64,000 nucleotides of DNA. Source: Stentor coeruleus. Its lineage: Eukaryota > Ciliophora > Heterotrichea > Heterotrichida > Stentoridae. Within the stretch, counting starts at the first letter, position 1, and each line of letters begins with the position of its first letter. Under the pieces are notes generated by a model. The model had not been told where the DNA came from and did no database searches. It saw only the letters and a list, made by a program, of their open reading frames with translations. The DNA lies in NCBI GenBank assembly GCA_001970955.1, contig MPUH01000253.1, positions 1 through 64,000 of the forward strand. The letters are read 5' to 3'. Below are positions 1-10,790 of the stretch, in pieces. Both the position numbers and the translations under genes were made by a program.

Positions 1-5
1 AATGA

Positions 6-404
6 ATGCGTATGTCTGGATCTGATATAAGAAATCTTCATGATGAAGGGATACAAGTACGTGTTGATTTAGACCCTCATGCTCAAATGCATCATAAGTT
101 TTGTGTTATTGATGACTATATTTTAATTACAGGAAGCTTTAATTGGACTAAGCAAGCTGTAGGTAAGAATCAAGAAAATTTAGTTGTTATGGATGACCCT
201 GTACTTGCTAGGATGTATACTGAAGAATTTAATAGGATGTGGGAAGCTTTTTCTGCTAGTGTTGATAGATATCTTGGAGGTGTCAAAGTTATCCCACCAG
301 CTCAACCTGTACAACCTGTACAGCCAATACAGTCAGTACAACCAGTACAGCCGGTAGAAATGGTTGAGCCTGCACCACCTGTGCCTGAAAATGAGAATGC
401 ATAA
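6..404 (+). CDS. PLD6/Zucchini-like phospholipase D-family protein (5' end missing)
   Basis: The visible 132 residues hold one HKD motif, HHKFCVIDD, followed by ITGSFNWTKQAV and a downstream RENL-like NQENLVV block. This is the layout of the single-HKD mitochondrial cardiolipin hydrolase / Zucchini group, which works as a homodimer on the outer mitochondrial membrane or as an RNA endonuclease. Only the half from just before the HKD motif is present; family members are near 200 residues, so the N-terminal part lies outside the window. The ATG at 6 follows an in-frame TGA at 3-5, so the upstream exon must join in another way, perhaps through a 15-nt intron just off the edge. The last 40 residues are an odd Pro/Gln/Val tail (QPVQPVQPIQSVQPVQPV). 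The family call is good; the choice of lipid or RNA substrate cannot be made here. Confidence 0.72.
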   Translation: MRMSGSDIRNLHDEGIQVRVDLDPHAQMHHKFCVIDDYILITGSFNWTKQAVGKNQENLVVMDDPVLARMYTEEFNRMWEAFSASVDRYLGGVKVIPPAQPVQPVQPIQSVQPVQPVEMVEPAPPVPENENA

Positions 405-1199
405 GGTCTTAATTATTAAGTCTTTTAGTTAAGAGGTTTTTTAGTGAATGATTGGTGATGATAGGATTTTGTTATTAATGTGTTGGAGTTTTTGGTTGTA
501 AAAATATTTAGGTTTGTTGTTGTGGTGATAATTTATAAGGTGGAAATGAGTTGAGTCTATAAAAAAAAGGGGATGGAAGAGGTGGGAAGGTAGAAATAGA
601 GAAAATCTCTGGTTGACAAGAAAGTCTAAGTTTAGAAGTAAGAAAACTGGAATGTGACAGAATAAGAAGTTTTATTAAAGGATATAAATCAAGTGTTTAA
701 AAGTTTTGAGTCATACATATTTTTAGAATAATTTGCAAATATTTTGTGATATTTTATTTGCCTATTTTGTATTTATTAATCGAATTTTTAGTATAAATGT
801 TTACCTATTTTGTTTTTATTGACCCAATTTTTACTATAAAATCCTAAATTAGCTTTTATTGCACCCACTATTTCCACTATAAAATCCTAAATAATATCTA
901 TTATTCCATAAGCTCATATGACATTCTCATAAAAACCCTTCCAACCAAGTAACTTAAAAAATCACAAATATCCTCATTTTTTCATCTCTCAGCCTCATTC
1001 CTAACCATTTCGTCTCTCTCCTTTTCCAATACCTTCGACCATCCCAAAAAATTTCCTCCATCCTCATCCTTCCTTCAAAAAACCACACATCATTCCCTTA
1101 ACCTCATTCAAATTTCCTATAAAAATACCAAAATCCTAAAACCCTTTTCTCCATACATGATCAAACTCCTTACCAAATCTCCATCAGTTATATAAAAAG
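405..1199. other. Intergenic, no gene seen
   Basis: About 800 nt between two plus-strand genes. The first half is G-over-C on the plus strand and the second half C-over-G. Between 740 and 900 there are three imperfect copies of a roughly 50-nt AT-rich unit containing CCTATTTTG and ACTATAAAATCCTAAAT. No open frame or RNA gene is evident. Confidence 0.6.
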
Positions 1200-2060
1200 A
1201 TGCTTTTATCAAAAATATCTACTGACCTATCTTTACTATGGCCTTCCGGAGTAACTCTAAATCTTGAAGAAAAAATGAACCTCGAGCTAGGCCTCCTTAA
1301 AATCCACGAGCACGAAGACTTTGAAGAAGTCCTTTTCTGGGGTAAAATCCGAGGTATAATGAAAGATTACTATATCGCCATGGCGCTCAATTACAAAACC
1401 CACAAAGAATTCCCTTACAAACGTTTCTTTTGGTGTACAAGTCACAATTGGACATTTGCAGAACTAGCTCCACTAAGATCAGGAGAATCAGAATTTGTTG
1501 ATCGATTTAATATGAATTTTTCTGGGGAACATGATAAAATCTTAGTCGAAGCTATTGAAGATGATCAAAAAGATGAAGACTCAGACCAAATGGTTCCTGG
1601 AGATCAAGAAAAACTCCCAAATAAAAATTTTACTGAATTGGATAGATTGAGTTATGTTGTAAGAACTATATGTCATGATTGCCAATGTGTACCAGTTGGT
1701 GCTTTTAGAATGACTCCAGGTGGAGATTTGACTAGAAATAAGAATTTTGAAGGATTAGGTATTGCGGCACTTAGGGAAATGAAGAATTATGGGCATTTTA
1801 GACCTGTAGAACTTGCTGAAAAACGTGAGATGATTGATAGAGGAGATGCTTTGAATATGGCGGACTTTTTTGACCCTATTGAAAAAGATACACCTAAAGG
1901 AAGTTGGAGCTTAGTTACTGATGCGAGTGGGACACTTACTTGTTTGAGAAGTCAACTATGGCCTGGATATTTTGCTTATTGTAAAGCGAATTGCCAATCT
2001 TATGGAGGGGTTTATATTGGAGATGGAATTAAACATTCTGACCTGCCTTTTATGCTTTAG
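1200..2060 (+). CDS. RSPH9: Radial spoke head protein 9 (RSPH9/RSP9)
   Basis: The 286-residue product matches RSPH9 from end to end: the VLFWGKIRGIMKDYYIAMAL block near residues 45-65, FEGLGIAALREMKNYGHFR near the middle, the PKGSWSLVTD and LRSQLWPGYFAY blocks, and the family's invariant end DLPFML. RSPH9 is a structural subunit of the radial spoke head of motile 9+2 axonemes and is needed for regular ciliary beating. Length fits the family (about 275). An acidic insert near residues 120-135 is local. The ATG at 1200 is used because it starts the conserved N-terminal helix and nothing open lies upstream. It is a single-exon gene. Confidence is high. Confidence 0.95.
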   Translation: MLLSKISTDLSLLWPSGVTLNLEEKMNLELGLLKIHEHEDFEEVLFWGKIRGIMKDYYIAMALNYKTHKEFPYKRFFWCTSHNWTFAELAPLRSGESEFVDRFNMNFSGEHDKILVEAIEDDQKDEDSDQMVPGDQEKLPNKNFTELDRLSYVVRTICHDCQCVPVGAFRMTPGGDLTRNKNFEGLGIAALREMKNYGHFRPVELAEKREMIDRGDALNMADFFDPIEKDTPKGSWSLVTDASGTLTCLRSQLWPGYFAYCKANCQSYGGVYIGDGIKHSDLPFML

Positions 2061-3114
2061 ATAAGATTAGGTATAGATTATGAGTTTTGGATAATAATGT
2101 GGTTAGGAATTTTGAGAGGGATTTTTTTGAATTTTTTTTTATTTAAAGTTTGAGTTTTATAAGGATTTTAATTAGTTATTTGATTTGGATAATATATTAT
2201 ATAAGTATTATTGTAGTTAGAAATTATTGTTTAGGGTTGTGAGCTTTTGTTCTTCGACTTTTTCTTGATTTGTGAATATCAATTTACTCCCACCTCTTTA
2301 GTTTCAACCTTTATATTCTCCGCACAATTGTTTCCTACTTATATCCATCTATTTGTATGTATCTCATCAAATCTCCTGTTAATTTTAAACTATTAAATCA
2401 GTATTGAGCAATTCCTATTACTACATGTAAATTTCTATTAAATATTGTTTTTATTATCCTTAGAAATAAAAATAACACAATATGATTTTTTACATCAAAT
2501 TATTTTATAATCAAGTGTTTATTTAATACCATAATAGCTTATTATTAGACATTTTTCCATATAAAATTTTCCCCATAAGCCTATTCATGGTTGATTCCTA
2601 ATAAATATCATAAAGCTATGATTTTCAAAATAATCATAAATCACTAAATAAACCATATATTAAAACTTAATACAACAAATAAAACTAAAAATCTAAATAA
2701 AGCCTATCATTATATATTTCTATCCATTTTCCAAATCTATCTTCCTAAAACTCAATCAAGTATATTCAATAAATCACTTACTAATTCTTATACCAACTCT
2801 TAAAATATTTCTTCCACATCACCAAATTCGACTTCATTTTTATAATAAAAAATCCTATCCTCCTCCCCCAAGCCATAAAAAAATCATTCAAAATCTTCAT
2901 CATTTATCGATTTTCTACTAAAAAAATACTTTCTACACCTCCAAGCAAAAATTTCTTCTAAAGTGGAGAAAAAATAGAGCAATTTTTTTTTACATAAAAG
3001 ATATTTGATCAAAAAAATCTTTAAAAGCAAATTCAACTTTATAACATCCTTAGACTTTTTCTTTTATAATAGATGATTGTTATTTAAATGTTTGCTTAAT
3101 GCAATATTATCCAG
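2061..3114. other. Intergenic, no gene seen
   Basis: About 1.05 kb between convergent genes. The part just after RSPH9 (2061-2240) is G/T rich; from about 2270 the plus strand becomes C/A/T rich and stays so up to the 3' end of the minus-strand gene. No coding frame or structured RNA recognised. Confidence 0.6.
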
Positions 3115-3738
3115 TTAGTGAAGTAATGAGTTAAGTGAAGGAGTATATAAAATAGTCCTTAACTGGCCGCTAGAGTTTAGAAAGTCACATGAATGTGATC
3201 CGCTTTCAGAATGAGACCCACTGTCATTTAGGCTCTTTTTTAAAAGTCTATGTTGTTGTCCTTTACGAAATAACAAATTCCTAATAGAATCAGCTCTTAT
3301 CGACAATAATTTTACCTCTTCTTCAAGTTCGGCAATATTTTGTTTCATCTTCATTGAGTTTTTCTTCCAAGAGCTCTGAAGCTTTTTGAGTTTATTACTC
3401 AATTCCTCTTTTCTTTCATCATTAGTGCTTCCAAGTCCAGCTTTGATTTTAAGCCTAGCTTGTCGTGCTTCTAATTCATTAATCCTAATTTTACCCATTT
3501 CAATACACTGGGAATTTACTTTGTTTTTTTCTTCAAGTTCAGTGATCACTGATTTTATCTCTTTGACTTCTTTATACATCTCTTCAATAGCATTAGTCCT
3601 TATCGATAATAAAGGCAAAAATGGGACTTTTGATGTATTTGGCACAGACCCTTCATGGAATTTTTTTATTTTTGGACTTTTAATTTCAAGTGAGTGTTGC
3701 GTCTCTGATCGAAGGGTATCACACATAAGAAATATCAT
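3115..3738 (-). CDS. Coiled-coil protein, unrecognised
   Basis: The 207-residue product has a basic, Ser-rich N-terminus followed from about residue 50 to 165 by charged heptad-like sequence (EEMYKEVKEIKSVITELEEK and RINELEARQARLKIK), then a Ser/His-rich tail with the direct repeat SGSHSESGSHS. It is most likely a coiled-coil structural protein; I recognise no family. A second Met five codons in (MCDTL) is an equally good start. The frame is open for 600 nt in AT-rich DNA and ends with TAA, which supports a real gene. Confidence 0.7.
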   Translation of the reverse strand: MIFLMCDTLRSETQHSLEIKSPKIKKFHEGSVPNTSKVPFLPLLSIRTNAIEEMYKEVKEIKSVITELEEKNKVNSQCIEMGKIRINELEARQARLKIKAGLGSTNDERKEELSNKLKKLQSSWKKNSMKMKQNIAELEEEVKLLSIRADSIRNLLFRKGQQHRLLKKSLNDSGSHSESGSHSCDFLNSSGQLRTILYTPSLNSLLH

Positions 3739-4821
3739 TATTAATAATTTTTTATGGTAAGAATTTATAAAGTTTGAGAAAAGGATGAGATATAATATAC
3801 TGATGAATATAAGTAATATGCGTTAAGGTGGGTAGTCAGAATGTTTTTTGGAATAAAATTGATTTTATTTGAAAATCAAGGGGATTAGGTGTTTTGGGTG
3901 ATTCTAGAAGGATGATTTTTGACATTTTCGAGGAATGATATGAAATTGCTGGGAATGGTGATTGGCAAAAGTTTGAAAAAAAAGCTGGATTATAATAAAA
4001 TAAGGGTTGATAGTATATGAGACTATTAAATATGTTGTTCTATAAGAGATGTTAGGATTTTATTAAGTGAACGATTAAGGGAAGGAAAATGTTTTAAATT
4101 TGATATTAAGATTTTATTAGTACAAAAATTTTTGATATGATTTTCGAGGTTTAGATTGATTTCTATCATCATTGATCTATACATGTGAATATGGGAGGCC
4201 ACTGAATAATAGAAAACTTTATATTGTTGATAGGGATGCTTAGAATATTTGCTTATGGTTTGTATTATAAAATACCACTTTTGTTTTGTTTGGCTAGTTT
4301 TTACTGCTATCAAGATATTTTTATGATATGCTACGTAAATAAATTATTGTTAAATCTAATTAAACTCTTGCTAAAATTTGTTATCAATTATAATTAACTC
4401 GTTACGATACGGTAATTATTTCTGTAAAGATTTATTATACTTTTAACTTTTTAATTGATAATATGATCTAAATATAATAAATCTTGTAACATAAAAATTA
4501 TTCAGAGCTTTTTCTAGCATCGCTCTAGCTAAAAGTTTTATAAAATCCTATTATATAATCTAATAATTATATGAGATAATGCTATATGCAAATAAAATTC
4601 TTCAACTTTTATAATCAAAACATATATTATAATCTACGAAACCTTAAAATAAATAATAATCCCCAACAAAATCACTTCAAATAACCAAATTAAATCCTCC
4701 CTAGACTATTTTTTCCTAAAAAAATAATTTTTCTAATTAACCCACTCAACTCTTAAACCATTTTCCCATTTACTTTACCTACATATCATCTTTTGATCTT
4801 TTTTCAAATAAGTATAAAATC
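3739..4821. other. Intergenic, no gene seen
   Basis: About 1.08 kb. From 3740 to about 4010 the plus strand is G rich (the 5' flank of the minus-strand gene at 3115); from 4640 to 4820 it is C rich (3' flank of the MORN pseudogene). A 95-codon frame at 4026-4313 starts only at TTG, is AT-driven, and is not accepted as a gene. Confidence 0.55.
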
Positions 4822-5448
4822 CTATCCTATACTTTTATCATCTCTCCATTTACCATCATAAATCTTCCCATCAATCCATATCATTTTCACTTACCATGCT
4901 TACAATCTTTTTTGACTTCCCCGTCATCTACCATCATTCCATTTAAAAATTCCAGTCCCATGTTTCATATTTTTTTTAAATCCCCCATTGTAACTATTCC
5001 CATTTTCATATATGATTTCCCCTAATCCATGCATTTTATCTTTTGCGAATTCTCCTTTGTATTTAGTCCCATTAGACATTTCTAAAGTCCCTTTTCCATG
5101 TCTTAAATCATCATAGTATTCACCTTTATATTTTGTCCCATCTGGGTATAGTTCCATACCTTTATTGTATAGTTTATCATTAAATTGTTCTTTATCAAAA
5201 TTTATAATTGATTTATTTTGAAAAGATACTGAGTTAGTTATGGAGCTATGATTAAAATCATCTTCATAATCTAATTTTGAATCTTTTTTTGTTTGTCCTT
5301 TACCTTCTGGTTGTCTACTTTTAAAGGACTCGATAATTTTCGCCTCATCCTCTTTTACTAAAGTTTGAACTTTGCATTTGTTTCATTGATAAACTGAGTC
5401 ATCTTCTAAGATAACTGGAGATAAATTTAAAATTCTGACTGGATCCAT
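4822..5448 (-). pseudogene. Decayed MORN-repeat gene
   Basis: From an ATG at 5448 the frame gives about 95 residues of non-repeat N-terminus and then MORN repeats (YPDGTKYKGEYYDDLRHGKG, SNGTKYKGEFAKDKMHGLG, ENGNSYNGGFKKNMKHGTG). MORN proteins bind membranes or build scaffolds at ciliate cortical structures. The gene is broken: a TGA interrupts the N-terminal part near 5383, so only 4924-5157 stays open from a Met. After FKWNDGR the frame ends at a TGA, and two further MORN fragments (EVKKDCKHGK; WIDGKIYDGKWRDDKS) continue in shifted frames down to a TAG at 4822. At least two frameshifts and two stops are needed to explain it. No 15-nt intron fits the breaks. Neighbour genes are intact, so this looks like real decay and not local assembly error. 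Confidence 0.65.
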
Positions 5449-6053
5449 TTATATGGTAAAAATCAAAGGAATGTAATAATTTTATATTAAAAATTATAAA
5501 ATGCTTTATGAATATTAAAAACTTTTTACAATTTCACTATAAAATAAACTATTATATATTGACATTAAGATTCAAAATAAGTTGTTTAATAAATCCAGAA
5601 AACAGATTTGAGACTAAGACAAAATTATCAAAGGCCAAGTTTTTGTTTATGAAAAATTGTGGATTTTATCGTTAGGGTCAGGACATTTGTGGAGGTGTAG
5701 ATATTATTATAAGAAAATGCTGTAGCTTTATATATAAAGTTATAGAAAATTATCATATACTAAATACCCTCTAATCAACTCATCATCATAATAAAATCCA
5801 AACTTAGATCATAAATCCTCTGTAAAACCTAATTTATATCTAATTTCCAATACTTTAACCCATAAACACAACTATTTCCAATCAATTTCTACATTCATCA
5901 ACAGTTAAAAATAATTTGCACCTAATCCACTTCATTCTCCTTATAAAATCATCACAATTTCCCTTTTCTCCTCACATAAAAAAGGCTTAACCATTTCCTA
6001 AAATCTCAATCCTAATCATACAAGAAACAAATAATAATATAATTATATATAAA
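5449..6053. other. Divergent intergenic region
   Basis: About 600 nt between the MORN pseudogene and a plus-strand gene. The plus strand is G-over-C up to about 5740 and strongly C-over-G from about 5770 to 6010, a clean switch as expected between divergent promoters. No gene seen. Confidence 0.55.
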
Positions 6054-6578
6054 ATGTCTGAAACAATGCAGTCAGAAGCTGAAACTTATGCTTTGGAAGA
6101 AATTCGCAAACTTCGGGTTTTATACCAGTCAGCACTAAGTTTTCGTCTTGAAACCAAAAAAAAAATGCGAGATATTGTATTACACTGGATGAACGTTAAA
6201 ATATCCCAATTTTTCATGTAACTGATAATTAGGAAGTGGAAGCAATTAAGAGTTAAGTACACTTATTACCAAAAAGTTAAGATGAAGTGGATTTCTCATT
6301 TACAAAAGAGAAGATTCAGTCAGAAAGAAGCTGTAAAAACTAACAGGGAGAAATTTGATAGAAAAAAATACATGGTTGCTAATATGGTTAGAAATGAAGC
6401 ACACATTAATGCTATTGAAAGAAAAACAAAAACAGAAATCGAACGTAGAGCTATGACAGCACAGGTTAATGCTATTAGGAATTTACTTAAAAGTCGAGTT
6501 GAGTCTAGACGAAAATGCGAGGCTCCAAGGAATTTTAAGTCTGCAAGTGGTCATTGTCGAGCTTTTTCTTTTTGTTAA
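6054..6578 (+). CDS. Small basic helical protein, one 15-nt intron
   Basis: Exon 1 runs from the ATG at 6054 to 6217; the intron GTAACTGATAATTAG (6218-6232) has A at position 10; exon 2 runs 6233-6578. Splicing turns an early TAA into an open frame of 169 residues. The product is Lys/Arg rich and helical (LEEIRKLRVLYQSALSFRL, KKMRDIVLHWMNVKISQFF, MKWKQLRVKYTYYQKVKMKW). The spaced W/F residues in basic helices resemble SFI1-type centrin-binding repeats, but I cannot confirm this. No family recognised. It converges tail to tail with the K+ channel gene 60 nt downstream. Confidence 0.7.
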
Positions 6579-6638
6579 TTAAATGATATAATGATTATTT
6601 ATTGAAGATAAGGATTTTTTTTTTATGTAATAAAAGAG

Positions 6639-9600
6639 TTAGTTGTTTATTTCATCGGTATTAAAACTATCGTTTATGTCAAGACCTGTTAATAAACCTT
6701 GGACTGTTGAATATTCGCTTGCAAGATTTAGAAGGGTTTCGTTTTGTTTTGAAATAATTTCCCTTTCACGTTTAGTTTTGTCCATGAGGTTTTTTATCAT
6801 GTTTAAGAGCTCGTCGTCACTGATGATTTTTTCTTCGTATTTCTCTTCTTCTTCTACAGATTTTATAGCCATTTCAGCTGGAGAGGATTTTTTCACTTGG
6901 AGGTTTTGAGAAGATTTTGTTATTGAACGCTTTTTTGATAGACGGACAACTGTTTCTTTACGCTGTTTTATACGGGCATCTTTTAGAAATAGACTGCTTT
7001 CTCTATTATTTAATTCGCCTAAGACTATTATTTGATCACCTTTAAACAAAGGAGTTCCAGGATCAGGTTTTGTAAATACATAAGGGATTTCATTATTTAA
7101 AATTCCAACACCTCGATATATTGCAAGGGCAATAACAGGACGATTTAAACTCAAAAGATAATAAAACACTTCAGAAAAAGTAGTTTTACCATGTAACTCT
7201 GTAGGAAGCGTGATACTATTAATCCTACAATTTTCATCAATATTAATCTCAGCATATAAATCTTGATAAACAATCATTCTTTGAATCAAATCAATTATAA
7301 AACTATTATGATATCCTTGGGCAATAATATAATCTAAAGCACTTGAGCAAAATACATGTGAAGCAGCATATCTAGGCCAAGTTAAAAAATTCATAGCTTC
7401 TAATTCAACAGGAAGTCGATATTCTAAATACTTCATATTCATTTCATCTACTAATTCAACAGTGAATTTTACTGTAAAATTATTTTCAATAATACTCACA
7501 AGAGGAAGTGTACCACTATCATCCATACTAGATCCTGGGATTTTAGAACTTAATATTATTGCATGATATGAAAAGTTTATTGCTGTATGAGAAATTTCAA
7601 GAACATCAGAAAGAGTACATTCCAAATAAAGAACACTTTTGTTTTTTCTAGAGATTCTATTCCAGAGTTCACCAGGAGATTCATCACTGACATAACATAT
7701 TATTTGGTTGGTCATTTTAGAAAAACTTTCAATGATGATTTCAAAATGCTCAATACGACCAAATACAAGAATATGGTCCCAAAGCTCACCTCTAAGGTCA
7801 GTTTCCCACATCAATAAATGCCTATTATCAAAAGCTTTATGCGTGCTACGTTTAGGTAAAGTTGTTTTAAACAGGCCAAATGCAGCTTTTTTATCTTTGA
7901 AATCCTCCCCATCCTGATTGCATTTATTAATATTCTGTGCATCTTCCAAATCAGGCGCGATAATAAACGCATTATCCCCTTTCTTTATACAATAATCAAC
8001 CGGGTTAATCAATATTTCCTGTATAGTTTTAACAGCATCTTCAATATCATTATCATCATCATCTACATCAATATTAGTCATAACACCAATAAGTAATGAA
8101 CAATTATCTTTATAAAGCCATCCAACAATATTAGCAAATTTAATCCCATACAAATTTTCTGGAAAAGGTACAAGATACAATTCATTAGAAAGTCCAGTAA
8201 TATATTCATTCATCCAATGATTATTTATAGCAACTTTTTTCATAGTCCCTGAACTTGACACAATAAGATTACATATAAGTGTACTAAACCCAGGGGTAAA
8301 AACATTAGCAGCAAGCATTGATAGTTTAAGTTCCCATGTGCTAAATCCTGAATCCCAACCTGCCCAATAATTATGTATAAGTAAATCAGGTTTTATAAGC
8401 TGTAAATATACTTGGGTTTTTGGAGAATATTCTTTTACTGCACTACTTAATAATACTGCATATGTATCGCTTGGACCTATATCTTCACTATATTGATCTG
8501 TTAATATAAAAACACCTTTACATAATTTTACTGCTGCACTTTTAAGTACATCTTCATCTATTAGATTTCCTTCTAGATATTGAACACAATCTTCATATAT
8601 TGGATGATTTAGAATTCCTAGGATTTCTCTTGAGGGACCTTCATTTTTAACGAGAAGAACTTTACAGGATTTCATTGGCATGTTATGGTCGATATGATAA
8701 AGCTCTTTGAGAAAACGGAAAAGTGTTGTACCGCTAAAAGCTCCTGAGATAACAATATGCTTGTTTGGATCCGTTTTATAGGATTTACGGTAGGGAGAAG
8801 TGTTTTTCATCAACTCGCCTAGACGGGTTGTTTGTTGGCCCATGATTATAATCACGATTATAATGAAAAGACCAATAATTGCTCGGGATAAGGTTGTGAT
8901 TGGGAAGTAGTCGCCGTATCCTATTGTAAAAATCGTGATTATCATATAGTAAAAAGCTCCATCAAAAGTGAGCTCATTAGTATTTGAAGGTAAATTTATT
9001 CTAAAGTCTTTTGACTGGTTCAAAGTATGTATAGTCCCAGTTGATATAAACAACACAGCTAATATCGTCCCTATTGTAATCATAATCTGCCTTTTCACAT
9101 CTGAGCTTTGCAAAGCTGTATTTCCCGGTTCAATTTCTTTAGTAGTCTAAATATTCATTACCGTAAAAAGCCTATAAAGCCTTAAAATCCTAACAACCCT
9201 AATAATCCTCAATATTCTTGTAAAAGTCAAATAATTATTCGTCTGGGTATTCTAAATAATCCTCACACTTAAAACATTAAGCAAAACAGGGAAAATCGTC
9301 ACAAGATCAACTAAATTAAGTGGATTTAACATAAACGACCTTTTATCTTTTGCTATAATAAAACCCCAAAAGTAATCTGTAGCAAAAAGTCCTGCCACAG
9401 CATATTCAATTGTGACCATAAAGGCACTACCTTTATTGCTATAAGTACTTATAACATACATTACACATGAAAAAAGTGTTAATGCGGACTGAAATAAAGA
9501 TCCTGTAAGTTTTATAATCATTTTACCTGGGATTGTTAAGGTAATTTTTGGTGCTACTGGAGCTTTTGGACCTTCTAATGCTGTACCAATACGTTCATCA

Positions 9601-9734
9601 TGATCTTCATGATTTTCTGTTAAAATATGCTTATTTAAAATGCTAAACCTTTTAGTACGAAGTCTTGGAAGCTGGAGCAATATTTCATGAGGCTCTGAGT
9701 CTTTTGATAAGCTCATGGATTCTTTGGACTGCAT
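6639..9734 (-). CDS. BK/Slo-like potassium channel alpha subunit, two 15-nt introns
   Basis: Introns at 9252-9266 (GTGAGGATTATTTAG) and 9147-9161 (GTAATGAATATTTAG) join three exons into about 1021 residues. The order is: long cytosolic N-terminus; S1-S3 hydrophobic segments near residues 75-160; an S4 voltage sensor with Arg at every third place (RILRIIRVVRILRLYRLF), encoded exactly between the two introns; S5; a pore with the K+ selectivity filter TIGYGD; S6; then two RCK-type domains beginning KHIVISGAFSGTTLF and DHILVFGRIEHFEI. This is the architecture of Ca2+- and voltage-gated Slo channels, acting in the plasma or ciliary membrane. An acidic run VDDDDNDIED lies between the RCK domains and recalls the calcium bowl, though placement differs. 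Its start is 16 nt downstream of the deubiquitinase stop, on the same strand. Confidence 0.9.
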
Positions 9735-9750
9735 ATTTTATAAGAAATAC

Positions 9751-10737
9751 TTAAAATTTATTCGCAAGTCGATAAAAGAGAATATAACCACAAGGGGCGG
9801 AACCTGTATCACGGGGAGAGCCGAATATGTATTGGATCATGTTTTCATCAGCCCTTTCTATGTAATCGTCGTCAAAACGAATCCAATGCTCGTTGATTTT
9901 TACAAAGGACATATAATGACCAAACTGAAACCCTGGCCCTAAATGCACAATAATCGAATACAATTCATAAAGTTTATCATCATTTTCTCCTAAAGTGTTA
10001 TCTAAACGTAATTGGCTTGGAAATGCTACTCTATAATTTAGCTTTGTATATCTTTTATATTGTTCTGAATATTTAAAACGTTTAAGATGGCATATTAAGA
10101 CTTGTGGATTATGTTTGATTAAAGTACGACGCTCAGCTTCTTGTTTACATGAACAATATTCACAGTGAAATTTGTTTTCTTCAGACATACGTTCAGGCTT
10201 GGTAAATGAATTTAGAGAGGAAATTAGAGATGTATTTTGCATAACATCAAGGCTTAAATCCATAAAAAGCTCTTCTCGGTTTGATGTTGATTCGCATGTC
10301 AAGCACATTAACTGAGTAACAGACTTACCAGCAAAAATATCCTCAATCCACGACTTGCCAACTTTTTTAAGTTCTTCATCCAAAGTGCTTAACACCCAAA
10401 TCAAAAACTCATGAGAGTCATGGTGATGATCATTATTAAACAAAATATTCAAACGCTTGACCTGTTGAATAAAAGCTTTTGCTGAAATAACCCCCGTTTT
10501 TTTCTTTGAAGATTTCATAAGGAAAAACAAATCTTGCATATGCTTAGTTAATGTATTCGGCAAAGCTTTAGAACCAAGTAAGTTATCTTTGAATTCTTTA
10601 CAAAAATACAATGACTGAATAACAGAATTTGCATAACAAGTATTGCTTTTGTTTTCAATGCCGATAAGGTTTTCAGGTATTTCTTCTCCTAAGTCTGTGA
10701 AATCTTTTTCAATTTTACTAGAAGAAGAGGTTCCCAT
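9751..10737 (-). CDS. USP12/USP46-type ubiquitin C-terminal hydrolase
   Basis: The 328-residue product is a compact USP-fold deubiquitinase that cleaves ubiquitin from substrates. The Cys box is IGIENKSNTCYANSVIQSLYF (catalytic Cys near residue 34), the Zn-binding CxxC pairs are LMCLTCES and FHCEYCSC, and the His box is FGHYMSFVKINEHWIRFDDD. Sequence and length follow the USP12/USP46 group, whose activity in other eukaryotes needs WD-repeat partners. The N-terminus MGTSSSS fits an N-myristoylation signal, suggesting membrane attachment. It is a single exon, sharing a 53-bp divergent spacer with EI24. Confidence 0.92.
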   Translation of the reverse strand: MGTSSSSKIEKDFTDLGEEIPENLIGIENKSNTCYANSVIQSLYFCKEFKDNLLGSKALPNTLTKHMQDLFFLMKSSKKKTGVISAKAFIQQVKRLNILFNNDHHHDSHEFLIWVLSTLDEELKKVGKSWIEDIFAGKSVTQLMCLTCESTSNREELFMDLSLDVMQNTSLISSLNSFTKPERMSEENKFHCEYCSCKQEAERRTLIKHNPQVLICHLKRFKYSEQYKRYTKLNYRVAFPSQLRLDNTLGENDDKLYELYSIIVHLGPGFQFGHYMSFVKINEHWIRFDDDYIERADENMIQYIFGSPRDTGSAPCGYILFYRLANKF

Positions 10738-10790
10738 GATTATTAACTTTTGTATTTGTTAGAATAAATGATATATTTATAAATAATAAG
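10738..10790. promoter_or_regulatory. 53-bp bidirectional promoter region
   Basis: The deubiquitinase (minus) and EI24 (plus) start codons face away from each other with only 53 bp between them. Both promoters must therefore lie in this AT-rich spacer or inside the genes. Confidence 0.5.

Noticed and set aside
4026-4313. 95-codon minus-strand frame
   Set aside because: It opens only at TTG, has no domain, and its composition follows the AT-rich spacer.
4905-4940. A 16-nt intron at the first break of the MORN gene
   Set aside because: GTAGATGACGGGGAAG begins GT and ends AG but lacks the A at the branch position and is unusually G rich; later breaks would remain.
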